33,148 bases of DNA, taken from assembly GCF_009377205.1 (NCBI RefSeq), contig NZ_VJZE01000055.1:1-33148 (forward strand), in the 5' to 3' direction. The DNA comes from Streptomyces phyllanthi. GTDB lineage: Bacteria > Actinomycetota > Actinomycetes > Streptomycetales > Streptomycetaceae. The notes under the pieces are model-generated. The model was not told the origin of the DNA. It ran no database searches and worked only from the letters and a program-made list of their open reading frames with translations. Positions 8,489-19,177 of the stretch are shown here, piece by piece. The translations under genes were made by a program, and so were the position numbers. Numbering within the stretch: position 1 is the stretch's first letter; each line of letters starts with the position of its first letter.

Positions 8489-9025
8489 TCAGATGTACCG
8501 GCCCTCGAAGAACGCCTGGACCGCCAGGGTGTGCAGCGGGAAGGCGAGTTCGGTGGGCCTGCGCAGCAGTTGCCAGCCCTCGGTCTCGTCCGTGGCGGCG
8601 GACGCCGGCAGGCCGGTGGCCGGACGTTCCGGGAGCAGCCCGAAGAGGAGCAGGTGGCCGTCGGGTGAGCTCATCGCGTCGGCGAGGCGGACGTCGCGCT
8701 CGGCCGCGTCGATACCCGTCTCCTCCTTGAGCTCGCGGACGACGGCAGCGCGCCAGTCCTCCCGGTGGTCCATGAACCCGCCGGGCAGGGCGGTGCCCCC
8801 GCGCGCGGGGGCGATGGTTCGGGTGATGACGACCAGGGCAGTGCCCTTGGTGTCGTACACGGGCTGCAACGCCACCGCGACGGGCAGCGGGTTGCGGTAA
8901 GCGACCGTGTGGCAGACCGCGCAGGTGCGGGGCCAGCCCGAGACGCCCTCGCCGTAGGGCGCTCCGCAGCTCGAACAGTGTGAGTCCGGTGCGGTGTTGG
9001 CGATTGGTTGTTGAGTTGCGGACAC
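8489..9025 (-). CDS. Nudix hydrolase with N-terminal zinc ribbon
   Basis: It hydrolyses a nucleoside diphosphate linked to another group X; the substrate is unknown. The Nudix box is complete: G-x5-E-x7-REL-x-EE-x-G in GGFMDHREDWRAAVVRELKEETG. Ahead of it CSSCGAPYGEG...RTCAVC gives two CxxC pairs, a zinc ribbon like that of the NADH-pyrophosphatase (NudC) group. At 178 residues it is shorter than NudC, so it is a compact relative. The gene is monocistronic and convergent with GH31, with no room for a terminator between the two stops. Confidence 0.9.
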   Translation of the reverse strand: MSATQQPIANTAPDSHCSSCGAPYGEGVSGWPRTCAVCHTVAYRNPLPVAVALQPVYDTKGTALVVITRTIAPARGGTALPGGFMDHREDWRAAVVRELKEETGIDAAERDVRLADAMSSPDGHLLLFGLLPERPATGLPASAATDETEGWQLLRRPTELAFPLHTLAVQAFFEGRYI

Positions 9026-9326
9026 GCGGCGGACTGTATCCGATCAGGTGGAGGGCGTCTCGTGGGGGTTGCTCGTGCGCCGACGACCCGTGGGTGCGGG
9101 TGTGACCCAGGTGTCCTGGCGCCCTTGCCGTCACCGGATCGGTGGTTCCTGCAAGCGCAGCGCCGACGGGAGGGACGGCCGGAACCACCCCCGTGGGCCC
9201 CGGCTGTCCCTCCCGATACTCCGACGCCAGTGAGGCACGGTTGGTTCGCCGTGACGCACTGCCAAATTACGGTTGCCCATGGCACACTTCTGACGTTCCG
9301 TCAGATTTGGCCGCCGTGGGGGAATC
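9026..9326. other. Intergenic region between divergent Nudix and DUF35 genes
   Basis: About 300 bp without a supported gene. The right part holds a palindromic operator candidate and an A/T-richer stretch (CCAAATTACGG near 9262) where the promoter of the DUF35-thiolase unit should lie. The left 200 bp is G/C-rich and shows nothing I can interpret. Confidence 0.5.
9289..9305. promoter_or_regulatory. Operator candidate upstream of the DUF35-thiolase pair
   Basis: TCTGACG-TTC-CGTCAGA is a perfect 7-bp inverted repeat ending 21 bp before the TTG start of the DUF35 gene. TetR-family regulators of acyl-CoA genes commonly bind palindromes of this size. No regulator gene adjoins it, so one elsewhere in the chromosome is implied. 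The match is seen; the binding is inference. Confidence 0.55.
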
Positions 9327-9773
9327 TTGTCTCGTACACGCACACCTGTCGTCACGGGCTGGTTCACCGGGGAGGGCGATGACTTCCATCTCCTCGGTAC
9401 GCGCTGCTCGGCATGTGCCTCGGTCTTCTTCCCGCGCGAGGACACCTTCTGCCGCAATCCGGGCTGCTCCGGCGGCGCCCTGGAGGAGGTGCCGCTGTCC
9501 CGGCGCGGGCGCGTCTGGTCCTACACGGACGGACGGTACCGACCTCCGTCACCCTACGTGTCCGATCCGGAACTTCCGTGGGAGCCCCGTACGTTGATCG
9601 CTGTGGAACTGACCGCCGAGCGCCTCGTGGTGCTCGGGCAGGCGGTTACCGGAGTCACCGTCGCCGATCTGACGGTGGGCATGGAGGTGGAGGTCGTCCC
9701 CGGGGTGCTCGACGAGGACGCGGAGACGACCTGGACGACCTGGCACTGGCGGCCGACGGGGACACGGGGGTGA
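9327..9773 (+). CDS. DUF35 zinc-ribbon/OB-fold acyl-CoA-associated protein
   Basis: A 148-residue member of the family with a rubredoxin-like zinc ribbon (RCSACASVFFPRED then FCRNPGCSG) followed by an OB fold (WSYTDGRYRPP through MEVEVVPG). Such proteins bind acyl-CoA and act as partners of thiolase-like enzymes, as ChsH2 does for the Ltp2 aldolase in steroid side-chain degradation. The start is TTG at 9327, with GGGGGAA 6 bp ahead and no better start nearby. The next gene begins 4 bp after the stop, so the two products are probably made together and may form one complex. Confidence 0.85.
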   Translation: MSRTRTPVVTGWFTGEGDDFHLLGTRCSACASVFFPREDTFCRNPGCSGGALEEVPLSRRGRVWSYTDGRYRPPSPYVSDPELPWEPRTLIAVELTAERLVVLGQAVTGVTVADLTVGMEVEVVPGVLDEDAETTWTTWHWRPTGTRG

Positions 9774-9777
9774 CGGC

Positions 9778-10968
9778 ATGACGGACGACGTGGCAGTCCT
9801 CGGTGCGGGCATGCATCCGTGGGGCAAGTGGGGAAGAAGTTTCGTCGAGTACGGGACGGTGGCCGCGCGCGAGGCGCTCGCCGACGCTGGGGTCGCCTGG
9901 CGGGACGTCGGCTCGATCGTCGGCGCGGACACCGTGCGTGGCGGCTATCCGGGCTATGTGGCGGGGGCGACGTTCGCGAAGGCCCTGGGCTGGCAGGGGG
10001 CCCGCGTCGCAAGCGTGTACGCGGCCTGCGCCTCCGGGGCGCAGGCCGTCGCCACGGCACGGGCGCAGATCCTGGCGGGGCTCGCGGACGTCGTCCTCGT
10101 GGTGGGGGCCGACGCGGCGCCCAAAGGGTTCTTCCGGCCGGCGGGCGGGGACCGGCCCGACGACCCCGACTGGCTGCGGTTCCGGATCCTCGGGGCGACC
10201 AATCCGGCGTACTTCGGGCTGTATGCGCGCCGGAGGATGGCCCTGCACGGGGACACGGTGGAGGACTTCGCCCAGGTCAAGGTGAAGAACGCCGCCTCGG
10301 GGGCGCTGAATCCGTACGCGCGCTACCGCAAGCGGGTCACCGCGGAGGAGGTCGCCGCATCCGCGACGGTCGCCGATCCGCTGCGGCTGCTCGACATCTG
10401 CGCGACCTCGGACGGTGGTGCCGCTCTGGTGTTGTCCAGCCTCGAGTTCGCGCGGAGGCACGGTGCGGCCGACGCCGTGCGGATCCGGGCGGTGTCCACG
10501 GTGACGCCGCGCTATCCGAACACCGTGCTGGACCTCCCGGACATCGCGACGGACTCGGCGGTGGCGGTGGAGCCGCCGTCCGACACCTTCCGGGCATCCA
10601 TCGCGCGGGCGGCGTTCGAGGAGGCCGGTCTCGGACCGGAGGACCTGTCGCTCGCCGAGGTGTACGACCTGTCCACGGCGCTGGAGTTGCAGTGGTACGA
10701 GGACCTCGGGCTGTGCGTCGAGGGCGAGGGGGCGAAGTTGCTCCGCGAGGGCGCCACGGCCCTCGGCGGGCGAATACCGGTGAACGTCAGCGGCGGACTG
10801 GCCTCCTTCGGGGAGGCGGTTCCGGCACAGGCCATCGCCCAGGTGTGCGAGCTGACCTGGCAGTTGCGGGGTGTCGCGGGTGACCGGCAGGTCGAGGGAG
10901 CGCGGGTGGGGATCACCGCGAACCAGGGGCTGTTCGGGCATGGTTCGTCGGTGATCGCGGTCCGGTGA
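9778..10968 (+). CDS. Thiolase-like protein, lipid-transfer/Ltp2 type
   Basis: A 396-residue thiolase-fold protein of the SCP-x/lipid-transfer branch. It keeps a nucleophile-position cysteine, C84 in VYAACASGAQA, and ends with NVSGGLASFGEAVPAQAI and TANQGLFGHGSSVIAV. The histidine-aspartate motif of SCP-x thiolases is replaced by Y296-D297 in AEVYDLSTALEL, and the second catalytic cysteine of classical thiolases is absent. With the DUF35 partner upstream this fits the retro-aldolase (Ltp2-like) group better than beta-ketothiolases. That is inference, and the substrate is unknown. No other sterol or fatty-acid catabolic gene is in the window. Confidence 0.85.
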   Translation: MTDDVAVLGAGMHPWGKWGRSFVEYGTVAAREALADAGVAWRDVGSIVGADTVRGGYPGYVAGATFAKALGWQGARVASVYAACASGAQAVATARAQILAGLADVVLVVGADAAPKGFFRPAGGDRPDDPDWLRFRILGATNPAYFGLYARRRMALHGDTVEDFAQVKVKNAASGALNPYARYRKRVTAEEVAASATVADPLRLLDICATSDGGAALVLSSLEFARRHGAADAVRIRAVSTVTPRYPNTVLDLPDIATDSAVAVEPPSDTFRASIARAAFEEAGLGPEDLSLAEVYDLSTALELQWYEDLGLCVEGEGAKLLREGATALGGRIPVNVSGGLASFGEAVPAQAIAQVCELTWQLRGVAGDRQVEGARVGITANQGLFGHGSSVIAVR

Positions 10969-10991
10969 TCGTGGGTCGGTGATCGCGGTTC
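10950..10991 (+). repeat. Three tandem 14-bp repeats across the thiolase stop codon
   Basis: GGTGATCGCGGTCC, GGTGATCGTGGGTC and GGTGATCGCGGTTC follow one another without gaps, and a fourth unit (GGTGCTCCTGCGAG) has mostly decayed. The gene's TGA stop lies in the second unit, so the last residues (VIAVR) are encoded by the first. Confidence 0.85.
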
Positions 10992-11521
10992 GGTGCTCCT
11001 GCGAGCCTGCGCGACGCACCGTGGTATCGCTGCGGTACCCGGCGGTGTGGTGCGGGTACGTCAGGGCCGGGTACGGTCCGTTCCGCGCTCGGCCGACGGT
11101 ACGGTTCCCGTGCCGGAGCCCGGTCCGTGCAGCGGTCGGTTCTCCCCTGACGGACAGCCAGAAGTCGTGTGTCGTGGATGACTTGTGGCAGGACTGCCCA
11201 CCGGCCCTACGCGTCCCTGTCCCCCGTAGCCTCCACCAACCGTTGTCGTCCGCGACCTTGACGCTCCCTGGGTGCCGGTGAACACTTCCGGGTGTCAGTC
11301 GGCATCGCCTATTTCCAGTGACTTTGTGCACTGCGCCGCTCGGGCAACCCCGCCTGCGTCACGGCCATCCCCACGGGCGAGTCGGCTACGACGGCACGCT
11401 CGTCACGGAGGCCGGGTGGGGCGCGGGATCCTCCCTGCCTTCGGCTGAAGTCGCCATGGGAAACGCACCCTGCACGGAGGACCGGGGGTGATCACCCCCG
11501 GCCCAGGGCCTAGGAGCCGCC
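10992..11521 (+). other. Long leader/promoter region of glpF
   Basis: About 530 bp without a supported gene. It contains CAGTG-N8-CACTG at 11316-11333 and a weak sigma-70-like pair, TTGACG (11258-11263) and AACACT (11281-11286) with a 17-bp spacer. A perfect palindrome lies close to the glpF ribosome site and is listed separately. The length suggests that glpF is under its own regulation rather than read from the thiolase unit. Confidence 0.45.
11482..11501. promoter_or_regulatory. Perfect 20-bp palindrome just upstream of glpF
   Basis: CCGGGGGTGATCACCCCCGG is a perfect palindrome centred on TGATCA. It ends 20 bp before the glpF ATG, just ahead of the ribosome site AGGAG, and is followed directly by GGCCC-A-GGGCC. 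It could be an operator for a glycerol-responsive regulator or a leader hairpin that limits readthrough or translation. Confidence 0.55.
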
Positions 11522-12259
11522 ATGAGCAACGGAGACATATTCGTCGGTGAGGTCATCGGTACCGCGATCCTCATCCTCTTCGGCGCCGGCGTGTGCGCCG
11601 CCGTCACCCTCAGACACTCGAAGGCCAGGGCTTCGGGCTGGATCGTCATCGCGTTCGGCTGGGGCTTCGGCGTGCTGGCCGGCGCCTACACCGCCGCTCC
11701 CCTGTCGGGTGGTCAGCTCAACCCGGCCGTCACGATCGGCATCGCCGTCGACACGGGGAAGTGGGACAAGGTCTGGGTGTACCTGCTGGGCCAGATGGTC
11801 GGCGCGATGCTGGGCGCCGTCCTCGCGTACCTCACCTACTTCGCACAGTTCCAGGCCAACGTTCCCAAGGTGGGCTCGGCGGACGAGCCGCTGCCGACCC
11901 TCGGGATCTTCTCGACCATCCCGGAGATCCGGAACACGGTCGCCAACCTCATGACCGAGATCATCGCGACGATCGCTCTCGTCCTGCCGATCCTCGCCTT
12001 CGGCCTCACCAAGGGCCTCGGCGAGTCCGGGACCCTCGTGCTGATCGTGTCCCTGCTGGTCGTCGGCATCGGCCTCTCCCTGGGTGGGCCCACCGGCTAC
12101 GCGATCAATCCGGCACGTGACCTCGGCCCGCGCATCGTGCACACGTTCCTGCCCATCCCGAACAAGGGAACCTCCGACTGGGGTTACGCCTGGATCCCGG
12201 TCGTCGGCCCGCTGGTCGGAGGGGCACTCGCGGGTCTCATCTACAAGGCAGCCTTCTGA
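11522..12259 (+). CDS. glpF: Glycerol uptake facilitator (aquaglyceroporin)
   Basis: A membrane channel of the MIP family that lets glycerol enter by diffusion, to be trapped by GlpK encoded next. The 245 residues form six membrane helices. Both half-helix motifs are present: LNPAVT (first) and INPARD (second), where the aspartate after NPAR is the hallmark of glycerol-conducting members. The ATG follows AGGAGCCGCC. glpK starts 23 bp downstream, so the two form an operon. Confidence 0.95.
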   Translation: MSNGDIFVGEVIGTAILILFGAGVCAAVTLRHSKARASGWIVIAFGWGFGVLAGAYTAAPLSGGQLNPAVTIGIAVDTGKWDKVWVYLLGQMVGAMLGAVLAYLTYFAQFQANVPKVGSADEPLPTLGIFSTIPEIRNTVANLMTEIIATIALVLPILAFGLTKGLGESGTLVLIVSLLVVGIGLSLGGPTGYAINPARDLGPRIVHTFLPIPNKGTSDWGYAWIPVVGPLVGGALAGLIYKAAF

Positions 12260-12282
12260 CGCAACTGACGTAAGGGGACGTC

Positions 12283-13803
12283 ATGCCGGACAACACCCAG
12301 AAGTACGTCGCCGCAATCGACCAGGGCACCACTTCGAGCCGCTGCATCATCTTCGACCAGGGCGGCGCGATCGTCGCCATCGACCAGCGCGAGCACCGCC
12401 AGATCTTTCCCAAGCCGGGCTGGGTGGAACACGACGCCACCGAAATCTGGTCCAAGGTGCAGGCGGTGGTCGCAGGGGCGATCGCCAAAGCGGGCCTGCG
12501 CGCCGACCAGCTCAGCGCGCTCGGTATCACCAACCAGCGCGAGACGACAGTCCTGTGGGACCGCGCCACGGGCAAACCCGTGCACAACGCGATCGTCTGG
12601 CAGGACACGCGCACGGCCGCGCTCTGCGGCGAACTCGGCGGCGCGGACGGGCAGGACCGTTTCCGCGAACAGACCGGCCTGCCCCTGGCCAGCTACTTCT
12701 CCGGGCCCAAGGCGGCCTGGCTGCTGGACAACGTGCCCGGCCTCAGGGCCCGTGCCGAGCGCGGCGAGATCGCCTTCGGCACGATCGACTCCTGGCTGAT
12801 CTGGAACCTGACCGGCGGTACCGACGGCGGTCGGCACGTCACCGACGTGACCAATGCCGGACGCACCATGCTGATGAACCTGGAGACCCTCCAGTGGGAC
12901 TCCTCGATCCTCTCGGCGATGAACGTCCCGGAGGCGGTCCTCCCGGAGATCAGGTCCTCCGCGGAGGTGTACGGCACCGCCGTGGGCCAGCTCTCGGGAG
13001 TGCCGGTCGCCTCGGCGCTCGGCGACCAGCAGGCGGCGGTCTTCGGGCAGGCCTGCTACGACGTGGGCACGGCGAAGAACACGTACGGGACCGGCAGCTT
13101 CCTGCTGCTCAACACCGGGAACCGGCCCGTGCCGTCGAAGAGCGGGCTGCTCACCACCATGGGGTACAAGATCGGCAGCGATGCTCCGGTGTACTGCCTG
13201 GAGGGGTCGATCGCGATCACGGGTGCCCTGGTGCAGTGGTTCCGCGACCAGCTCGGCATCATCCGTACCGCTGACGAGATCGAGTCCCTGGCAGCGGGCG
13301 TGGAGGACAACGGCGGTGCGTACATCGTGCCGGCGTTCTCGGGCCTGTTCGCGCCCTACTGGCGGTCCGACGCGCGCGGGGTCGTCACGGGATTGACGCG
13401 GTACGTCACGAAGGGGCATCTCGCGCGCGCGGTGCTGGAGGCGACGAGCTGGCAGACGCGTGAGGTCGTGGACGCCATGTTCCAGGACTCCGGGGTGCGG
13501 ATCACCACCCTGAAGGTGGACGGCGGAATGACGAAGAACAATCTGCTGATGCAGCACCAGGCGGACGTTCTCGACGTGCCGGTGATCCGCCCGAAGGTCT
13601 CGGAGACGACCTGCCTGGGCGCCGCGTACGCGGCCGGGCTCGCCACAGGCGTGTGGAACGACCTGGACGAGCTGAAGTCGCACTGGCAGAAGGACGTCGA
13701 GTGGACACCGTCCATGGAGGCGTCCATCCGCGACCGCGAGTACCACAACTGGCGCAAGGCGGTGGAGAAGAGCTTCGGCTGGGAGGAGGACGGAGCGAGC
13801 TGA
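12283..13803 (+). CDS. glpK: Glycerol kinase
   Basis: Phosphorylates glycerol with ATP to sn-glycerol 3-phosphate in the cytoplasm. The 506 residues match the family. Visible are the FGGY-family N-terminal loop [14 protein letters not shown], the substrate loop [18 protein letters not shown] with [10 protein letters not shown], the ATP-site segment [15 protein letters not shown], and the FGGY C-terminal signature around [25 protein letters not shown]. It is the second gene of a glpF-glpK unit. Neither a gylR-type regulator nor a glpD dehydrogenase gene adjoins it, unlike the gyl operon known from Streptomyces, so this may be a second glycerol locus. Confidence 0.97.
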   Translation: MPDNTQKYVAAIDQGTTSSRCIIFDQGGAIVAIDQREHRQIFPKPGWVEHDATEIWSKVQAVVAGAIAKAGLRADQLSALGITNQRETTVLWDRATGKPVHNAIVWQDTRTAALCGELGGADGQDRFREQTGLPLASYFSGPKAAWLLDNVPGLRARAERGEIAFGTIDSWLIWNLTGGTDGGRHVTDVTNAGRTMLMNLETLQWDSSILSAMNVPEAVLPEIRSSAEVYGTAVGQLSGVPVASALGDQQAAVFGQACYDVGTAKNTYGTGSFLLLNTGNRPVPSKSGLLTTMGYKIGSDAPVYCLEGSIAITGALVQWFRDQLGIIRTADEIESLAAGVEDNGGAYIVPAFSGLFAPYWRSDARGVVTGLTRYVTKGHLARAVLEATSWQTREVVDAMFQDSGVRITTLKVDGGMTKNNLLMQHQADVLDVPVIRPKVSETTCLGAAYAAGLATGVWNDLDELKSHWQKDVEWTPSMEASIRDREYHNWRKAVEKSFGWEEDGAS

Positions 13804-13812
13804 TATCGAGGT

Positions 13813-13863
13813 CCACGCGCGCGTGGTGCTCGGGTGAGCCGACGTGAAACACACGCGCGCGTG
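13813..13863. repeat. Two copies of the palindrome CACGCGCGCGTG
   Basis: The same 12-bp alternating purine-pyrimidine palindrome occurs at 13814-13825 (extended to 14 bp by flanking C and G) and at 13852-13863, 38 bp apart, between the glpK stop and the terminator. They may be paired binding sites or simple G/C-rich drift. Confidence 0.6.
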
Positions 13864-13873
13864 CCCCCGGACT

Positions 13874-13909
13874 GCGGCCCGTACCCCGGTCGGCGGGGGT
13901 ACGGGCCGC
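13874..13909. terminator. Strong bidirectional terminator between glpK and cvnD
   Basis: A perfect 14-bp stem, GCGGCCCGTACCCC at 13874-13887 pairing with 13896-13909 around an 8-base loop. It lies in the gap between two convergent genes and ends 8 bp before the cvnD stop. Confidence 0.88.
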
Positions 13910-13917
13910 GCCGTACG

Positions 13918-14503
13918 TCAGGTGGTGATGCTCTGGCGCTGCTCGGCCGCGTACGCCATCGCGTGCCGCACGACCGCGACGAGGACGTCCTTGACGGATT
14001 CCCGCTCGCGCGCGTCGCACAGGACGACCGGCGTGCCGGTGTCGAGGTCGAGGGCCTGGCGGATGTCCTCGGCGGGGTAACGGACGGCGTCGTCGAAGCA
14101 GTTGACGCCGATCACGAAGGGGATGGAGCGCCGTTCGAAGTAGTCGACGGCGGCGAAGCAGTCCTCGAGGCGGCGGGTGTCGGCGAGCACGATCGCGCCC
14201 AGGGCGCCGGTGGAGAGCTCGTCCCACAGGAACCAGAAACGGTCCTGGCCGGGCGTGCCGAAGAGGTACAGGACGAGGTCCTCGCGGAGCGTGATGCGGC
14301 CGAAATCCATCGCGACGGTGGTGGTGTGCTTGTTCTCCACACCTCTGGTGTCGTCGACCGGGCGACCCGCCTCGGTGAGCACCTCCTCCGTGCGCAGGGG
14401 CTTGATCTCGCTGACCGCGCCCACGCAGGTCGTCTTGCCCACGCCGAAACCGCCGGCCACCAGGATCTTGAGCGTGACGGGCTCGACCGGGGGCTTGCCA
14501 CGC

Positions 14504-14523
<20 letters not shown>
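13918..14523 (-). CDS. cvnD: Conservon GTPase CvnD
   Basis: A small Ras/MglA-like GTPase that is the fourth member of Cvn conservons, which are membrane-associated signalling complexes of actinobacteria. The P-loop GGFGVGKTT is at residues 24-32; [16 protein letters not shown] is the switch II region and GVNCFDD stands in the base-recognition position. The ATG at 14523 ([19 protein letters not shown]) is chosen because AGGAAG lies 8 bp upstream; a GTG three codons earlier is too close to that site. The start overlaps the last 20 bp of the oxoprolinase gene, suggesting translational coupling to it rather than to cvnC, which ends 3.8 kb upstream. Confidence 0.92.
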
Positions 14524-18172
<3,649 letters not shown>

Positions 18173-18331
18173 GTCCGTCTCCCCGATCGCGCTGCTCGGC
18201 ACCGTGTCCGCACGCTGGTGGATGACGTACTGCCGATGGTCGTCGACGATCAGTCAGATCCTATCGGGAGGGCTTCTTCAGCGCCCGTCGCACATCGGCG
18301 GACGCTTCTCGGCGAAGGCGCGGCAGCTCGG
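18173..18331 (-). other. 159-bp gap between cvnC and the oxoprolinase gene
   Basis: The oxoprolinase gene does not overlap cvnC. The gap has room for a promoter: on the minus strand TAGGAT (near 18258-18263) resembles a -10 element but has no clear -35. A 10-bp palindrome, TCGTCGACGA, lies at 18240-18249. This would allow oxoprolinase and cvnD to be expressed apart from cvnABC. Confidence 0.35.
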
Positions 18332-18727
18332 TCACAGTGCCCTGAGGCCGTCGATCACGTCCCGGAGGATGCTCTCGTCGACCAGTTCGGCTGGGGGTAC
18401 GGGGCGTTTCACGTGGACCAGTTCCTCGTCCACGAGGTCCCCCACGAGGACGCGGACCACTCCGATGGGAAGGTCCAGTTCCGCGGCCAGTTCGGCCACC
18501 GACTGGGGGGTGTCACGGCAGAGTCCGACGATGTCGACGTGTTCCGGGGACAGCGAGTGGTCCGCCTCCGGGTCGTCCGCCTGGGGTTCCGCCACGACCA
18601 CCGCGATCAGATCGAGGCGGTGCTGGACCGCGTGGCTGGTGCGGCCCCGCGTCATGGCGTACGGACGGACCACCGGTCCGGCCTCGTCGTCGAACCAGTG
18701 GCTTCTTCCCTGATCGTCTCCGCTCAT
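18332..18727 (-). CDS. cvnC: Conservon DUF742 protein CvnC
   Basis: A 131-residue DUF742 protein, third member of the conservon, probably linking the CvnA sensor to the GTPase. The C-terminal half reads as a winged helix: LCRDTPQSVAELAAELDLPIGVVRVLVGDLVDEELVHVKRP. The acidic middle (ADDPEADHSLSPEHVDIV) and the tail VIDGLRAL are typical. It follows cvnB by 18 bp. The usual next gene, cvnD, is displaced by the oxoprolinase gene. Confidence 0.9.
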   Translation of the reverse strand: MSGDDQGRSHWFDDEAGPVVRPYAMTRGRTSHAVQHRLDLIAVVVAEPQADDPEADHSLSPEHVDIVGLCRDTPQSVAELAAELDLPIGVVRVLVGDLVDEELVHVKRPVPPAELVDESILRDVIDGLRAL

Positions 18728-18745
18728 GACATCCCACTACCCGTC

Positions 18746-19177
18746 CTAGGGCACATCGGTGCGCGGAGCGGCACCGAGATGCACGCCGACGCGCTTCACG
18801 AGGAGGGTCATCTCGTACGCGATCTGCCCGATGTCCGCGTCGCCGCCCGCGAGGACGGCCAGACAGCTGCCGTCGCCGGCGGCCGTGACGAACAGGAAGG
18901 CGTCGTCGAGTTCGACGACGGTCTGCCGGACGTTCCCCGCCTCGAAGTGGCGGCCGACGCCCTTGGCCAGGCTGTGGAAGCCGGAGGAGACGGCCGCCAG
19001 GTGCTCGCTGTCCTCGCGGGTCAGGTCCTTGGAGAAGCCGGTGGGCAGCCCGTCGCCGGAGAGCACCAGCGCCTTGCGGATGCTGGCGACGCGCTCCACG
19101 AGGTCGTCGAGGAGCCAGTTCAGCTCCTTGGATCCCGAGCCGGCGGCGTTGGGCCCTGGGCCCTGCGGTGCGGTCAT
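18746..19177 (-). CDS. cvnB: Conservon Roadblock/LC7 protein CvnB
   Basis: A 143-residue Roadblock/LC7-domain protein. These act as regulators or activators of small GTPases, so the expected partner is CvnD. The domain spans most of the chain: LNWLLDDLVERVASIRKALVLSGDGLP, then HLAAVSSGFHSLAKGVGRHF, VELDDAFLFVTAAGDGSCLAVLA, and IGQIAYEMTLLVKRVGVHL. Its ATG overlaps the cvnA stop (4-bp ATGA), which shows tight coupling. Confidence 0.93.
   Translation of the reverse strand: MTAPQGPGPNAAGSGSKELNWLLDDLVERVASIRKALVLSGDGLPTGFSKDLTREDSEHLAAVSSGFHSLAKGVGRHFEAGNVRQTVVELDDAFLFVTAAGDGSCLAVLAGGDADIGQIAYEMTLLVKRVGVHLGAAPRTDVP

Noticed and set aside
9655..11331. A 558-codon open frame on the minus strand
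   Set aside because: It is antisense to the thiolase-like gene and the following gap; its Arg/Pro/His-rich composition is not protein-like.
12241..13854. A 537-codon open frame on the minus strand
   Set aside because: It is antisense to glycerol kinase; no motifs.
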